Shown: piece after piece, positions 1 to 6,672 of the stretch | How the letters are laid out: each line of letters starts with the position of its first letter | Numbering within the stretch: the first letter of the stretch is position 1 | DNA from: Bacteroides ovatus | GTDB taxonomy: Bacteria; Bacteroidota; Bacteroidia; Bacteroidales; Bacteroidaceae | DNA length: 14,638 nucleotides | Direction of reading: 5' to 3' | Assembly (NCBI GenBank): GCA_030844565.1 | Contig: JAUUNK010000118.1 | Location: forward strand, 1-14,638 | Notes under the pieces: model-generated | Seen by the model: the letters and a program-made list of their open reading frames with translations, nothing else | Databases searched by the model: none | What the model was told of the DNA's origin: nothing | Made by a program: the position numbers and the translations under genes

Positions 1-37
1 ATACATTTGTACCATTACAGGCTTATTAAAGTAAAAG

Positions 38-59
38 GCGTTTATACGCTTATAGCGTA
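38..59. repeat. Pair of overlapping small inverted repeats upstream of the Crp/Fnr-like gene
   Basis: TACGCT at 45-50 and AGCGTA at 54-59 form a perfect 6-base inverted repeat around TAT. The ACGC part (46-49) can also pair with GCGT at 38-41, so two alternative small hairpins compete. The site lies 52 bases before the regulator start. It could be an operator, for example an autoregulatory site, but no U-tract follows, so it is not a terminator. Function is inference only. The rest of bases 1-110 shows no gene; TATATTTC at 97-104 is a one-mismatch -7 box without a visible -33 partner. Confidence 0.35.
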
Positions 60-110
60 CTCGACGGGCAACGTGGAGCGACAGCATTAACAGTCTTATA
101 TTTCTAGAAT

Positions 111-674
111 ATGAAATACATTATAGATACGATGAAATCTCTATATCCAATCTCCGATGAAACCATCCGGGAATTGGAAGCCCATGTAACTTTGTGCCAC
201 TTCCCTAAAAAATATCAACTGGTGAAAGAAAATATATTCTGCAAATATGCCTATTTCATAGAAAAGGGGTTGACACGTTCTTTTTGGTTGGTGGATGGCG
301 AAGAGGTAACCACTTCCTTTGCAGGCGAGGGCAGCATCGTCTTCAGCATGGACGAGCTATATTATAAAAAGGTGAGCGAAGAGTTTGTAGAAACACTCGA
401 AGAAGTAGAAGCTTACAGAATCTTACTGACCGATTTGACACGGCTTTTCGAAACCAACATTGAAATGAGTAATTGGGGAAGAATTATCCATCAGAACGAA
501 TACCGGCGTTTGCACCGCACTCATAAAGAACGCTTAACTTTGCCCGCCAAAGAACGTTATGAAGAGTTCAAGAAACAATTTCCTCATGTATGCCAACGCA
601 CCAATTTAAGGTATATTGCGTCTTATTTAGGAGTTACGCTTCCCACGCTCAGCCGTCTTCGCGCCAATGAATAA
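111..674 (+). CDS. Crp/Fnr-family transcriptional regulator
   Basis: This 187-residue protein has the two-part layout of small Bacteroidetes Crp/Fnr regulators. An N-terminal cyclic-nucleotide-binding-like beta-roll covers about residues 20-110. A C-terminal winged helix-turn-helix covers about 140-187, with the recognition part at 163-184 (NLRYIASYLGVTLPTLSRLR). The roll lacks the Arg-Ser/Thr phosphate-binding signature of cAMP-binding CRP, and there is no N-terminal cysteine cluster as in oxygen-sensing FNR (only Cys29, 44 and 161). The ligand is therefore unknown and it may not bind a nucleotide. The start is uncertain: Met1 (111) and Met8 (132) are both possible, and neither has a clear ribosome site. 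The gene ends 100 bases before the acyltransferase, which has its own promoter-like box, so co-regulation is not established. The family call is secure; the target genes are not known. Confidence 0.85.
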   Translation: MKYIIDTMKSLYPISDETIRELEAHVTLCHFPKKYQLVKENIFCKYAYFIEKGLTRSFWLVDGEEVTTSFAGEGSIVFSMDELYYKKVSEEFVETLEEVEAYRILLTDLTRLFETNIEMSNWGRIIHQNEYRRLHRTHKERLTLPAKERYEEFKKQFPHVCQRTNLRYIASYLGVTLPTLSRLRANE

Positions 675-731
675 TCTTAGATGTAGATTCCGATTTTGAT
701 TTAGAACAAACTTTTACAGGAAAATACGTTG

Positions 732-739
732 TAATTTTG
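732..739 (+). promoter_or_regulatory. Bacteroidetes -7 box (TAATTTTG) before the acyltransferase
   Basis: TAATTTTG fits the TAnnTTTG consensus of the Bacteroidetes primary sigma factor. No good TTTG box sits 19-21 bases upstream, so this is a half-match. Transcription would begin near 746. That would leave a short leader before the ATG at 775 and would argue against the in-frame TTG at 745 as the start. Confidence 0.4.
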
Positions 740-774
740 CCGCGTTGTTAATATCAAATCCAAATTTAATATTC

Positions 775-1911
775 ATGTCACAAACTACAATCTCTTCGGC
801 TGCATTTGCAGATACAAAACCTCATTACCACATCCTGGACGGATTGCGTGGGGTGGCGGCATTGACCGTCGTATGTTTTCATCTATTCGAAGCCTATGCA
901 ACCAGTCACGTAGACCAGGAAATCAACCACGGATACCTGGCAGTCGATTTCTTTTTCATCCTCTCCGGCTTTGTCGTGGGTTATGCTTACGATGACCGAT
1001 GGAAAACCATGACAATAAAAGACTTTATCAAGCGCAGGTTCATCCGTTTGCACCCCATGGTGGTGATGGGGGCTGTTATTGGAGCAATCATGTTCTATAC
1101 CCAAGGGTGCTCCGTGTGGGACGTATCCAAAATTTCTATTGGGGCGTTGCTTGTAGCCACGTTGCTCAATGCTTGTTTAATTCCTGCCACTCCCGGTTCC
1201 GAGATTCGGGGTGTTGGCGAGATGTATCCTTTGAACGGACCGAGTTGGTCTTTGTTTTTTGAATACATCGGCAATATTCTCTATGCCTTCATTCTTCATA
1301 AACTTCCCACGAAGGCTCTTTCAGTATTAGTATTCTTGGCAGGTTGCGGATTGGCGGTATTTGCAATCTGGGGCCCACTTGGCGATATATGCGTCGGTTT
1401 CTCTATGACGGAAGAGAATATGGTAGGCGGTTTTCTGCGTTTGCTGTTTTCTTTCTCGGCAGGGTTGCTGCTCTCCCGTGTGTTTAAGCCTATCAAGGTG
1501 AAAGGAGCTTTCTGGATAGGCGGCATCTCTATTGTTGTGCTATCTGCCATTCCACGAATTGGAGGTAATGAACATCTATGGATGAATGGCATCTACGATG
1601 CACTTTGCGCCCTTATTCTTTTTCCGTTAATTGTTTATCTTGCCGCCTCGGGAAAGACGACGGATAAAGTTACTACCCGAATCTGTAATTTCTTGGGAGA
1701 CATATCTTACCCTCTGTATATGGTGCATTATCCTTTTATTTATCTGTACTACGCTTGGGTTAAGAATGAGAATCTTACTTTCGTGCAATCCCTTCCGGGC
1801 GCTGCCGCCCTTGTGATTGGTTCTATAATATTAGCTTATTTATGTTTGAAGTTCTATGACGAACCAGTGCGCAGATACCTGACAAAACATCTTTTACCCC
1901 GAAAGAAATAG
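775..1911 (+). CDS. Acyltransferase family 3 integral membrane protein (OafA/YrhL-like)
   Basis: From ATG 775 the protein has 378 residues and the family signatures in order: LDGLRGVAAL (21-30) with the conserved His36 in the first membrane segment, VDFFFILSGFVVGY (57-70), RRFIRLHP, NGPSWSLFFEY, and a C-terminal helix ending in DEPVRRYL. Hydrophobic segments run throughout, giving the roughly ten-helix layout of acyltransferase-3 proteins. These move acyl groups, often acetyl or succinyl, onto sugars of LPS, capsule, peptidoglycan or secreted glycans in the cytoplasmic membrane. The substrate cannot be read from the sequence. An in-frame TTG at 745 would add 10 residues, but it falls at the predicted transcription start and adds no family sequence, so ATG 775 is preferred. 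The gene stands alone between a -7 box and a terminator. It could modify the surface glycans implied by the glycosyltransferase genes about 8 kb downstream, but nothing links them directly. Confidence 0.88.
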   Translation: MSQTTISSAAFADTKPHYHILDGLRGVAALTVVCFHLFEAYATSHVDQEINHGYLAVDFFFILSGFVVGYAYDDRWKTMTIKDFIKRRFIRLHPMVVMGAVIGAIMFYTQGCSVWDVSKISIGALLVATLLNACLIPATPGSEIRGVGEMYPLNGPSWSLFFEYIGNILYAFILHKLPTKALSVLVFLAGCGLAVFAIWGPLGDICVGFSMTEENMVGGFLRLLFSFSAGLLLSRVFKPIKVKGAFWIGGISIVVLSAIPRIGGNEHLWMNGIYDALCALILFPLIVYLAASGKTTDKVTTRICNFLGDISYPLYMVHYPFIYLYYAWVKNENLTFVQSLPGAAALVIGSIILAYLCLKFYDEPVRRYLTKHLLPRKK

Positions 1912-1920
1912 TTCCCTGCT

Positions 1921-1963
1921 AAAGCCTCCGATACAGACGCGTGTCGGAGGCTTTGTCTTTTTT
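1921..1963 (+). terminator. Intrinsic terminator of the acyltransferase gene
   Basis: AAAGCCTCCGATAC (1921-1934) pairs with GTGTCGGAGGCTTT (1941-1954) over 14 positions with one G-U wobble, around loop AGACGC. A T-run follows at 1958-1963. It begins 10 bases after the stop codon. This strong stem isolates the acyltransferase from the lipoprotein gene that follows. Confidence 0.9.
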
Positions 1964-2056
1964 ACCTGAAACGAATGTTTTATAAAATATTAGCCACCCA
2001 AAAGCGTTGGCTATTGTTATAGTAAGGAATAAGTAGTTTCATTAAAAAAGAATAAT

Positions 2057-2914
2057 ATGGGAAAGAAATTATTGCTACCAGGACTATTAATCATTCTCTT
2101 TCTGGGAATGTCTTGTTCCGGTAAACACCGGAAAGAACAAAATACATCCGGAAAAGATACAACGAAGGTGGAGGATGCGAGCGGCGTGATAACCTATTAC
2201 CATGCTTCTCTCAGTGTGCTTAATCATCTGGTGAATGCCAAAGATATAAACGAAGTGCTTGGCTACATGGAAAACCGGGGAAAGGGAGTCGAACTGACAC
2301 CGATTCTGGAAATAACGAGGCAAGATACTGCCGTATTGATGAATCCCGGAGATTATTTTCCGCAGGACGTCCGGCGGGAATTGGTGCAGAACTTTAGAGC
2401 ACTATTCGACTCGCGCGAACAATTCTATGCCAACTTTGATAGGTATTTGTCCTATCAGGAAGTGAAAGATTATACAAAAGACAAGCAACTGTTGGATGCC
2501 AATTATCGTCTGAGCATAGAAATGTCCGATTATAAAGAAGTGATTTTCGACATCCTGGGTCCTATAGTGGCTAAAGCGGAGAAGATGCTTCTTGCAGACG
2601 ACCCGCTGAAAGACCAGATTATGGCAATGAGGAAAATGTCTGCTACGATGAGAAGCATTATGAATCTTTATGCCCGTAGGCATGGGATGGACGGAGTGAG
2701 AATAGACGTGAAGCTTGCCGAACTGAAAAGAGAACTCGAATCGGCTGAGAAACTTACGGATGTTTCCGGCTATGGGGAAGAGATGAAAACTTACCGGAAT
2801 TTCCTTTCCGCCGTTGGAGCTTTTATTAAAGATGTGCAGAAGGCAAGGGATAAGGGAGAGTATAACGACGCGGACTATGCGACATTGATGGGATATGGTC
2901 TTTCCATCATTTAA
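2057..2914 (+). CDS. Lipoprotein of unknown function (285 aa)
   Basis: The N-terminus is a lipoprotein signal peptide: basic MGKK, a hydrophobic stretch at 5-18, then the lipobox-like LGMSC with Cys20 as the likely lipidated residue. The lipobox is relaxed, with Gly rather than Leu at -3, which is common in Bacteroidetes. After a polar, Lys/Thr-rich linker (21-45), the mature part is mostly amphipathic helix with many charged residues and no membrane segment. It should be an envelope-anchored, periplasmic or surface helical protein. I see no catalytic motif and do not recognise the family with confidence; a distant DUF3829-like fold is possible but unproven. The Cys+1-5 residues (SGKHR) do not match the acidic export signal reported for surface lipoproteins. 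A weak 6-base inverted repeat lies upstream near 1990-2011. The downstream Cys-rich lipoprotein has its own promoter, so the two are probably separate units. Confidence 0.75.
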   Translation: MGKKLLLPGLLIILFLGMSCSGKHRKEQNTSGKDTTKVEDASGVITYYHASLSVLNHLVNAKDINEVLGYMENRGKGVELTPILEITRQDTAVLMNPGDYFPQDVRRELVQNFRALFDSREQFYANFDRYLSYQEVKDYTKDKQLLDANYRLSIEMSDYKEVIFDILGPIVAKAEKMLLADDPLKDQIMAMRKMSATMRSIMNLYARRHGMDGVRIDVKLAELKRELESAEKLTDVSGYGEEMKTYRNFLSAVGAFIKDVQKARDKGEYNDADYATLMGYGLSII

Positions 2915-2938
2915 AATGGGAGAGGATGAGGGGACATA

Positions 2939-2970
2939 CTTGGTATTCTGATAAAAAAAATCTATATTTG
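2939..2970 (+). promoter_or_regulatory. Bacteroidetes-type promoter of the cysteine-rich lipoprotein gene
   Basis: TATATTTG at 2963-2970 is an exact TAnnTTTG -7 box. CTTG at 2939-2942 lies 20 bases upstream and is one base off the TTTG -33 box. Transcription would start near 2977, leaving about 33 bases of leader before ATG 3010. Confidence 0.6.
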
Positions 2971-3009
2971 TCCCCGACATCCTAATTATTATAAACGTTT
3001 AAAGCAAAA

Positions 3010-3384
3010 ATGAAGAGTATGAAAACAAAACTATTTGTAGCTGCTATGGCGGTAGCTTTCTCTATGACGGTTGCCTCTTGCAACGGTAACAAGACCACTA
3101 CTTCGACTACTACGACAGAGACTTCCGACAGCGTGAAAACTGTAGAAACTGCAATGGTGGCTTGCGCCGGAACTTCCGCTGTTTGTTGCCAGGGCGATTC
3201 TGTGTGCGCGAAATCCTGCGATAAGGCACAGTGTAACGGTAGCCAATGTAACAAAGCCAATTGTAATCAAGATTGCAATCAAAATTGCAAGGAGAAGTGC
3301 GACAAAGGCGCTAACTGCCAGTCACAGGCTGGTACGCAGAAAGGACATTGTGGCAATGGCAAAGGCTGCTGTGGCAGGAAGTAA
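3010..3384 (+). CDS. Small cysteine-rich lipoprotein, possible metal binder
   Basis: This 124-residue protein starts with a signal peptide ending in VASC (Cys24, likely lipidated). A Thr/Ser-rich linker covers about 28-42. The rest is very cysteine-rich: 15 Cys between residues 52 and 121, at 52, 59, 60, 66, 70, 75, 80, 85, 89, 93, 97, 103, 114, 120 and 121. Between 66 and 97 they recur every 4-5 residues in CN/CK contexts, so this part looks internally repetitive. Such spacing suits metal-cluster binding as in metallothioneins, or many disulphides in the periplasm. No known domain is recognised, so the metal idea is inference. Met4 (3019) is an alternative start that keeps the signal peptide. 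Asn, Gln and Lys dominate between cysteines, and aromatic residues are absent from the mature part. A consensus-like promoter precedes it and no terminator is visible before the leu promoter. Confidence 0.75.
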   Translation: MKSMKTKLFVAAMAVAFSMTVASCNGNKTTTSTTTTETSDSVKTVETAMVACAGTSAVCCQGDSVCAKSCDKAQCNGSQCNKANCNQDCNQNCKEKCDKGANCQSQAGTQKGHCGNGKGCCGRK

Positions 3385-3484
3385 TCGTTTGAACGGACTA
3401 GACCTTCAATGGTGATATATTAACTGTAATTGTTTGTTTTCTCTTATGAAATGATATTTTTAAGAAGAAAAAAGTAACGCTTTA

Positions 3485-3515
3485 TTTGGAGGTTTAGAAA
3501 TAATCTCTACCTTTG
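3485..3515 (+). promoter_or_regulatory. Consensus promoter of the leu operon
   Basis: TTTG at 3485-3488 and TACCTTTG at 3508-3515 are separated by exactly 19 bases, the textbook Bacteroidetes -33/-7 arrangement. Transcription should start near 3522, about 23 bases before the leader peptide ATG and about 197 bases before leuA. It is the only convincing promoter upstream of the five-gene operon. No operator-like dyad overlaps it, so control seems to lie in the leader RNA. Confidence 0.8.
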
Positions 3516-3544
3516 CACCGTCAAACAATAAAAAAGACGAAGAG

Positions 3545-3628
3545 ATGAATCAAGCATTTATACATATTCTACTGTGTGGCATTATTATTCTACTAGCAAA
3601 GTTTAGTGGAAGTGAGTGTTGTGCGTAA
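3545..3628 (+). CDS. leuL: leu operon leader peptide (27 aa, Ile/Leu-rich)
   Basis: ATG 3545 opens a 28-codon frame ending in TAA 3626-3628. Nine of 27 residues are Ile or Leu, clustered in residues 6-17 (IHILLCGIIILL): Ile at 6, 8, 13, 14, 15 and Leu at 9, 10, 16, 17. Three of the four Leu codons are CTA, which looks rare in the operon genes, and three consecutive ATT codons precede the tandem CTA CTA. There is no Val, unlike the ilv leaders of enterobacteria. The frame sits between a consensus promoter and an intrinsic terminator ahead of leuA, exactly where an attenuator peptide belongs. It probably has no function after translation; its role is to report charged tRNA-Leu and tRNA-Ile levels. 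The AAGACGAAGAG sequence before the ATG may aid initiation. The symbol is used by analogy with the enterobacterial leader. Confidence 0.85.
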   Translation: MNQAFIHILLCGIIILLAKFSGSECCA

Positions 3629-3650
3629 ATATGTATGATGAAAAAATACG

Positions 3651-3687
3651 AAAGCCTTTCTCACTTCCATGTGTGAAAGGCTTTTTT
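3651..3687 (+). terminator. Attenuator terminator ahead of leuA
   Basis: AAAGCCTTTCTCAC (3651-3664) pairs with GTGTGAAAGGCTTT (3671-3684) over 14 positions with one U-U mismatch, around loop TTCCAT. A run of six T occupies 3682-3687. It lies between the leader peptide stop and leuA, 31 bases before the leuA ATG. Its 5' arm plus loop contain the antiterminator target 3660-3670, so it is conditional rather than constitutive. Confidence 0.9.
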
Positions 3688-3718
3688 AATGACAATAATT
3701 ACATAAAACTATAAAGAA

Positions 3719-5224
3719 ATGGACAATCGGTTATTTATTTTTGATACCACCCTTCGGGATGGTGAGCAAGTTCCGGGATGCCAGTTGAATACAGTAGAGA
3801 AGATTCAGGTGGCTAAGGCATTGGAAACTTTAGGAGTAGACGTGATTGAAGCTGGATTCCCTATTTCCAGCCCGGGCGATTTCAACTCGGTGATTGAAAT
3901 ATCGAAGGCTGTGACATGGCCTACTATCTGCGCCCTGACACGTGCCGTAGAAAAAGACATAGACGTAGCAGTAGAAGCCCTGAGATTTGCTAAACACAAA
4001 CGTATCCACACCGGTATCGGTACTTCAGATTCTCACATCAAATATAAATTCAACTCCAACCGTGAAGAAATTATAGAACGTGCAGTGAGAGCTGTGGCGT
4101 ATGCACGCAAGTTTGTAGATGATGTAGAATTCTATGCCGAAGATGCCGGGCGCACCGACAACGAATATCTGGCACGGGTGGTGGAAGCTGTGATTAAGGC
4201 GGGAGCCACCGTAGTGAATATTCCCGATACTACCGGTTACTGCCTTCCCTCGGAATACGGCGCAAAGATAAAATATCTGATTGACCACGTAGACGGCATT
4301 GATAAGGCGATTCTTTCTACCCACTGCCACAACGACCTTGGCATGGCTACCGCCAACACGATGGCAGGTATTCTCAACGGTGCCCGCCAGGTGGAAGTAA
4401 CTATCAACGGTATAGGCGAGCGTGCCGGAAACACGGCTTTAGAAGAGATTGCCATGATTATCAAGAGCCACCACGAGATTAATATTGAAACCAATATCAA
4501 CACGCAAAAGATTTATCCCACCAGCCGACTCGTATCCAGCTTGATGAACATGCCGGTGCAACCCAATAAGGCTATTGTCGGAAGAAACGCTTTTGCCCAT
4601 TCATCAGGTATCCATCAAGACGGCGTGTTGAAGAACGTGCAGACTTACGAAATCATCGACCCGCACGACGTAGGTATCGACGATAACGCCATCGTATTGA
4701 CTGCACGTAGTGGACGCGCAGCTTTGAAGAACCGCCTTTCCATTCTTGGAGTAAACCTCGAACAAGAGAAATTGGATAAAGTCTATGAAGATTTCCTTAA
4801 ATTGGCAGATAAGAAGAAGGACATCAACGATGACGACATCCTCGTATTGGCAGGAGCCGATCGCAGCCAAAACCACCGCATCAAACTGGAATACTTGCAA
4901 GTGACCAGTGGAGTGGGTGTTCGTTCCGTAGCAAGCCTCGGTCTGAATATCTCCGGTGAGAAATTCGAAGCATGCGCCAGCGGCAACGGTCCTGTAGATG
5001 CAGCCATCCAGGCACTGAAAAAGATTATCGACCGGCACATGACGCTGAAAGAATTCACCATCCAAGCCATCAGCAAAGGTAGTGATGATGTAGGGAAAGT
5101 GCACATGCAAGTCGAGTACGACAACCAAATCTACTACGGTTTCGGTGCCAACACCGACATCATAGCCGCCTCTGTAGAAGCCTACATCGACTGCATCAAC
5201 AAATTTAAAATCCATAATTCATAA
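3719..5224 (+). CDS. leuA: 2-isopropylmalate synthase
   Basis: LeuA condenses acetyl-CoA with 2-ketoisovalerate to 2-isopropylmalate, the committed step of leucine synthesis, in the cytoplasm. The 501 residues show the full bacterial architecture. A TIM barrel opens with FDTTLRDGEQVPG (8-20, Arg13 and Asp14). Metal ligands sit in HCHNDLG (202-208: His202, His204), GIGERAGNTALEEIA (231-245) follows, and the subdomain motif HSSGIHQDG is at 294-302. A C-terminal regulatory domain spans about 385-497 and normally mediates leucine feedback inhibition. The VPG after DGEQ is typical of true LeuA, in contrast with the TSG of the second synthase in this operon. The start ATG follows AAAGAA and is 31 bases after the attenuator terminator. 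The last residues (KFKIHNS) are encoded by a short AT-rich repeat that continues into the intergenic gap, so the natural tail may have been altered. First enzyme gene of the operon. Confidence 0.97.
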   Translation: MDNRLFIFDTTLRDGEQVPGCQLNTVEKIQVAKALETLGVDVIEAGFPISSPGDFNSVIEISKAVTWPTICALTRAVEKDIDVAVEALRFAKHKRIHTGIGTSDSHIKYKFNSNREEIIERAVRAVAYARKFVDDVEFYAEDAGRTDNEYLARVVEAVIKAGATVVNIPDTTGYCLPSEYGAKIKYLIDHVDGIDKAILSTHCHNDLGMATANTMAGILNGARQVEVTINGIGERAGNTALEEIAMIIKSHHEINIETNINTQKIYPTSRLVSSLMNMPVQPNKAIVGRNAFAHSSGIHQDGVLKNVQTYEIIDPHDVGIDDNAIVLTARSGRAALKNRLSILGVNLEQEKLDKVYEDFLKLADKKKDINDDDILVLAGADRSQNHRIKLEYLQVTSGVGVRSVASLGLNISGEKFEACASGNGPVDAAIQALKKIIDRHMTLKEFTIQAISKGSDDVGKVHMQVEYDNQIYYGFGANTDIIAASVEAYIDCINKFKIHNS

Positions 5225-5241
5225 TTTAAAATTCATAATTC
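5202..5241 (+). repeat. Two-copy 21-base tandem repeat at the leuA-leuC junction
   Basis: The 19-base core AATTTAAAATYCATAATTC occurs at 5202-5220 and 5223-5241 with one C/T difference, giving a 21-base period. Copy one encodes the last codons of leuA and supplies the region around its stop; copy two fills the gap before leuC (ATG 5246). The block is much more AT-rich than the flanking genes, suggesting an inserted or slippage-expanded element. A role as a coupling or processing spacer cannot be excluded. Confidence 0.7.
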
Positions 5242-5245
5242 CCCA

Positions 5246-6640
5246 ATGAATACCTTATTTGATAAAATCTGGGATGCGCACGTCGTTCAGCAAGTAACCG
5301 ACGGTCCCACCCAACTTTATATCGACAGACTTTACTGTCACGAAGTAACCAGTCCGCAAGCCTTTTCCGGTCTGCGGGCACGTGGAATCAAATGTTTCCG
5401 TCCGGAAAAGATTTATTGTATGCCGGACCATAACACTCCTACGCACGACCAGGACAAACCCATCGAAGACCCCGTTTCCAAGACGCAAGTGGACACGTTG
5501 GCTAAGAATGCAGAAGACTTCGGTTTGTCACACTTCGGTATGATGGATAAGCGTAACGGAATCATTCATGTGGTAGGTCCGGAGCGCGGATTGACTTTGC
5601 CGGGTATGACCATTGTCTGTGGTGACTCACATACTTCTACCCACGGTGCTATGGGAGCAGTGGCTTTCGGTATCGGAACCAGTGAAGTAGAGATGGTGAT
5701 GGCTTCGCAATGTATTTTGCAGACCCGTCCCAAAACGATGCGTATCACCGTGGACGGCAAACTGGGCAAAGGCGTCACAGCCAAAGACCTCGCCCTCTAC
5801 ATGATGTCGAAGATGACTACCAGCGGCGCTACCGGCTATTTCGTGGAATATGCCGGCGAAGCTGTCCGCAGCCTGACAATGGAAGGAAGGCTTACACTAT
5901 GTAACCTCTCTATCGAGATGGGTGCGCGCGGAGGTATGGTAGCTCCCGACGAAGTTACTTTCGAATATATCAAAGGTCGCGAGAATGCTCCTACAGGCGA
6001 AGAATGGGAAAAGTCACTCGCTTATTGGAAGACATTAAAGAGCGAAGCGGACGCAGTTTTCGATAAAGAAGTACGTTTTAATGCTGCTGATATTGAGCCG
6101 ATGATTACTTATGGCACCAATCCCGGCATGGGCATGGGCATCACGCAACACATCCCCACTACCGAAGGAATGGGAGCAGCCGCAGAGGCTTCTTTCAAGA
6201 AGTCCCTCGATTATATGGGTTTCCAGCCGGGCGAGTCTTTGCTCGGAAAGAAGATAGATTACGTGTTCCTCGGCGCATGTACCAATGGACGTATTGAAGA
6301 CTTCCGGGCTTTTGCTTCCCTCGTGAAAGGACGTAAGAAAGCCGACCACGTGATTGCATGGCTGGTTCCGGGTTCGTGGATGGTGGATGCACAGATTCGT
6401 GAAGAAGGCATTGACAAAGTGTTGGAGGAAGCAGGCTTTGCTATCCGCCAGCCGGGATGTTCGGCTTGTCTGGCAATGAACGATGATAAGATTCCTGCCG
6501 GAAAGTATTCGGTGTCTACAAGCAACCGTAACTTTGAAGGTCGCCAGGGACCGGGAGCGCGTACCTTGTTGGCTAGCCCGCTGGTAGCTGCTGCGGCGGC
6601 AGTGACGGGAGTAATCACCGACCCGAGAGAACTGATGTAA
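5246..6640 (+). CDS. leuC: 3-isopropylmalate dehydratase large subunit
   Basis: LeuC with LeuD isomerises 2-isopropylmalate to 3-isopropylmalate through a dehydration-hydration on a [4Fe-4S] cluster. In the citramalate route the same enzyme converts citramalate to 3-methylmalate. The 464 residues match the usual length. Signatures are CGDSHTSTHGAMG (125-137) and the three cluster cysteines: Cys345 in LGACTNGRIEDF, and Cys405 and Cys408 in GCSACLAMN. SNRNFEGRQGPG (426-437) is the conserved aconitase-family C-terminal motif. The start MNTLFDKIWDAHVV is the standard LeuC N-terminus. It begins 21 bases after the leuA stop, within the repeat-containing gap, and is followed after 32 bases by leuD. 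All key residues are present, so it should be active. Exposure to oxygen would inactivate the cluster, as for family members in general. Confidence 0.97.
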   Translation: MNTLFDKIWDAHVVQQVTDGPTQLYIDRLYCHEVTSPQAFSGLRARGIKCFRPEKIYCMPDHNTPTHDQDKPIEDPVSKTQVDTLAKNAEDFGLSHFGMMDKRNGIIHVVGPERGLTLPGMTIVCGDSHTSTHGAMGAVAFGIGTSEVEMVMASQCILQTRPKTMRITVDGKLGKGVTAKDLALYMMSKMTTSGATGYFVEYAGEAVRSLTMEGRLTLCNLSIEMGARGGMVAPDEVTFEYIKGRENAPTGEEWEKSLAYWKTLKSEADAVFDKEVRFNAADIEPMITYGTNPGMGMGITQHIPTTEGMGAAAEASFKKSLDYMGFQPGESLLGKKIDYVFLGACTNGRIEDFRAFASLVKGRKKADHVIAWLVPGSWMVDAQIREEGIDKVLEEAGFAIRQPGCSACLAMNDDKIPAGKYSVSTSNRNFEGRQGPGARTLLASPLVAAAAAVTGVITDPRELM

Positions 6641-6672
6641 AAGTCCTACCTTAATATATATATGTAAGAAAG

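Larger units (their letters stand above)
3522..3687 (+). promoter_or_regulatory. Ribosome-mediated Ile/Leu transcription attenuator (leu leader RNA)
   Basis: The leader RNA can form three mutually exclusive stems. Stem 1:2 pairs UUCUACUA (3588-3595, covering the tandem CTA Leu codons) with UAGUGGAA (3604-3611), 8 pairs with one G-U. Stem 2:3, the antiterminator, pairs GUGGAAGUGAG (3606-3616) with CUCACUUCCAU (3660-3670), 11 pairs with a terminal G-U. Stem 3:4 is the terminator at 3651-3687, whose 5' arm and loop contain segment 3. A ribosome stalled at the Ile/Leu codons 3581-3595 would cover segment 1, freeing segment 2 to capture segment 3 and letting transcription into leuA. A ribosome reaching the stop at 3626 would cover part of segment 2, so the terminator forms. 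This is the classical trp/leu attenuation logic. The pairing is read directly; the mechanism is inferred from the enterobacterial model. The transcript start is estimated from the promoter. Confidence 0.85.

Noticed and set aside
745..774. In-frame TTG start giving 10 more residues to the acyltransferase
   Set aside because: The codon coincides with the transcription start predicted from the TAATTTTG box and adds no family sequence; ATG 775 is better placed.
1990..2011. AGCCA/TGGCT dyad before the lipoprotein gene as a second terminator or riboswitch
   Set aside because: A 6-base stem with an 11-base loop and no T-run is too weak, and it follows a clear terminator at 1921-1963.
2402..2980. 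192-codon minus-strand frame across the lipoprotein gene and its downstream gap
   Set aside because: Low-complexity, His/Phe-rich translation typical of an antisense shadow, and it runs through the promoter of the Cys-rich gene.
3385..3484. Search for a small RNA or terminator between the Cys-rich gene and the leu promoter
   Set aside because: Only a 5-base TTGAA/TTCAA dyad is present; no stable hairpin with a T-run and no extra promoter box.
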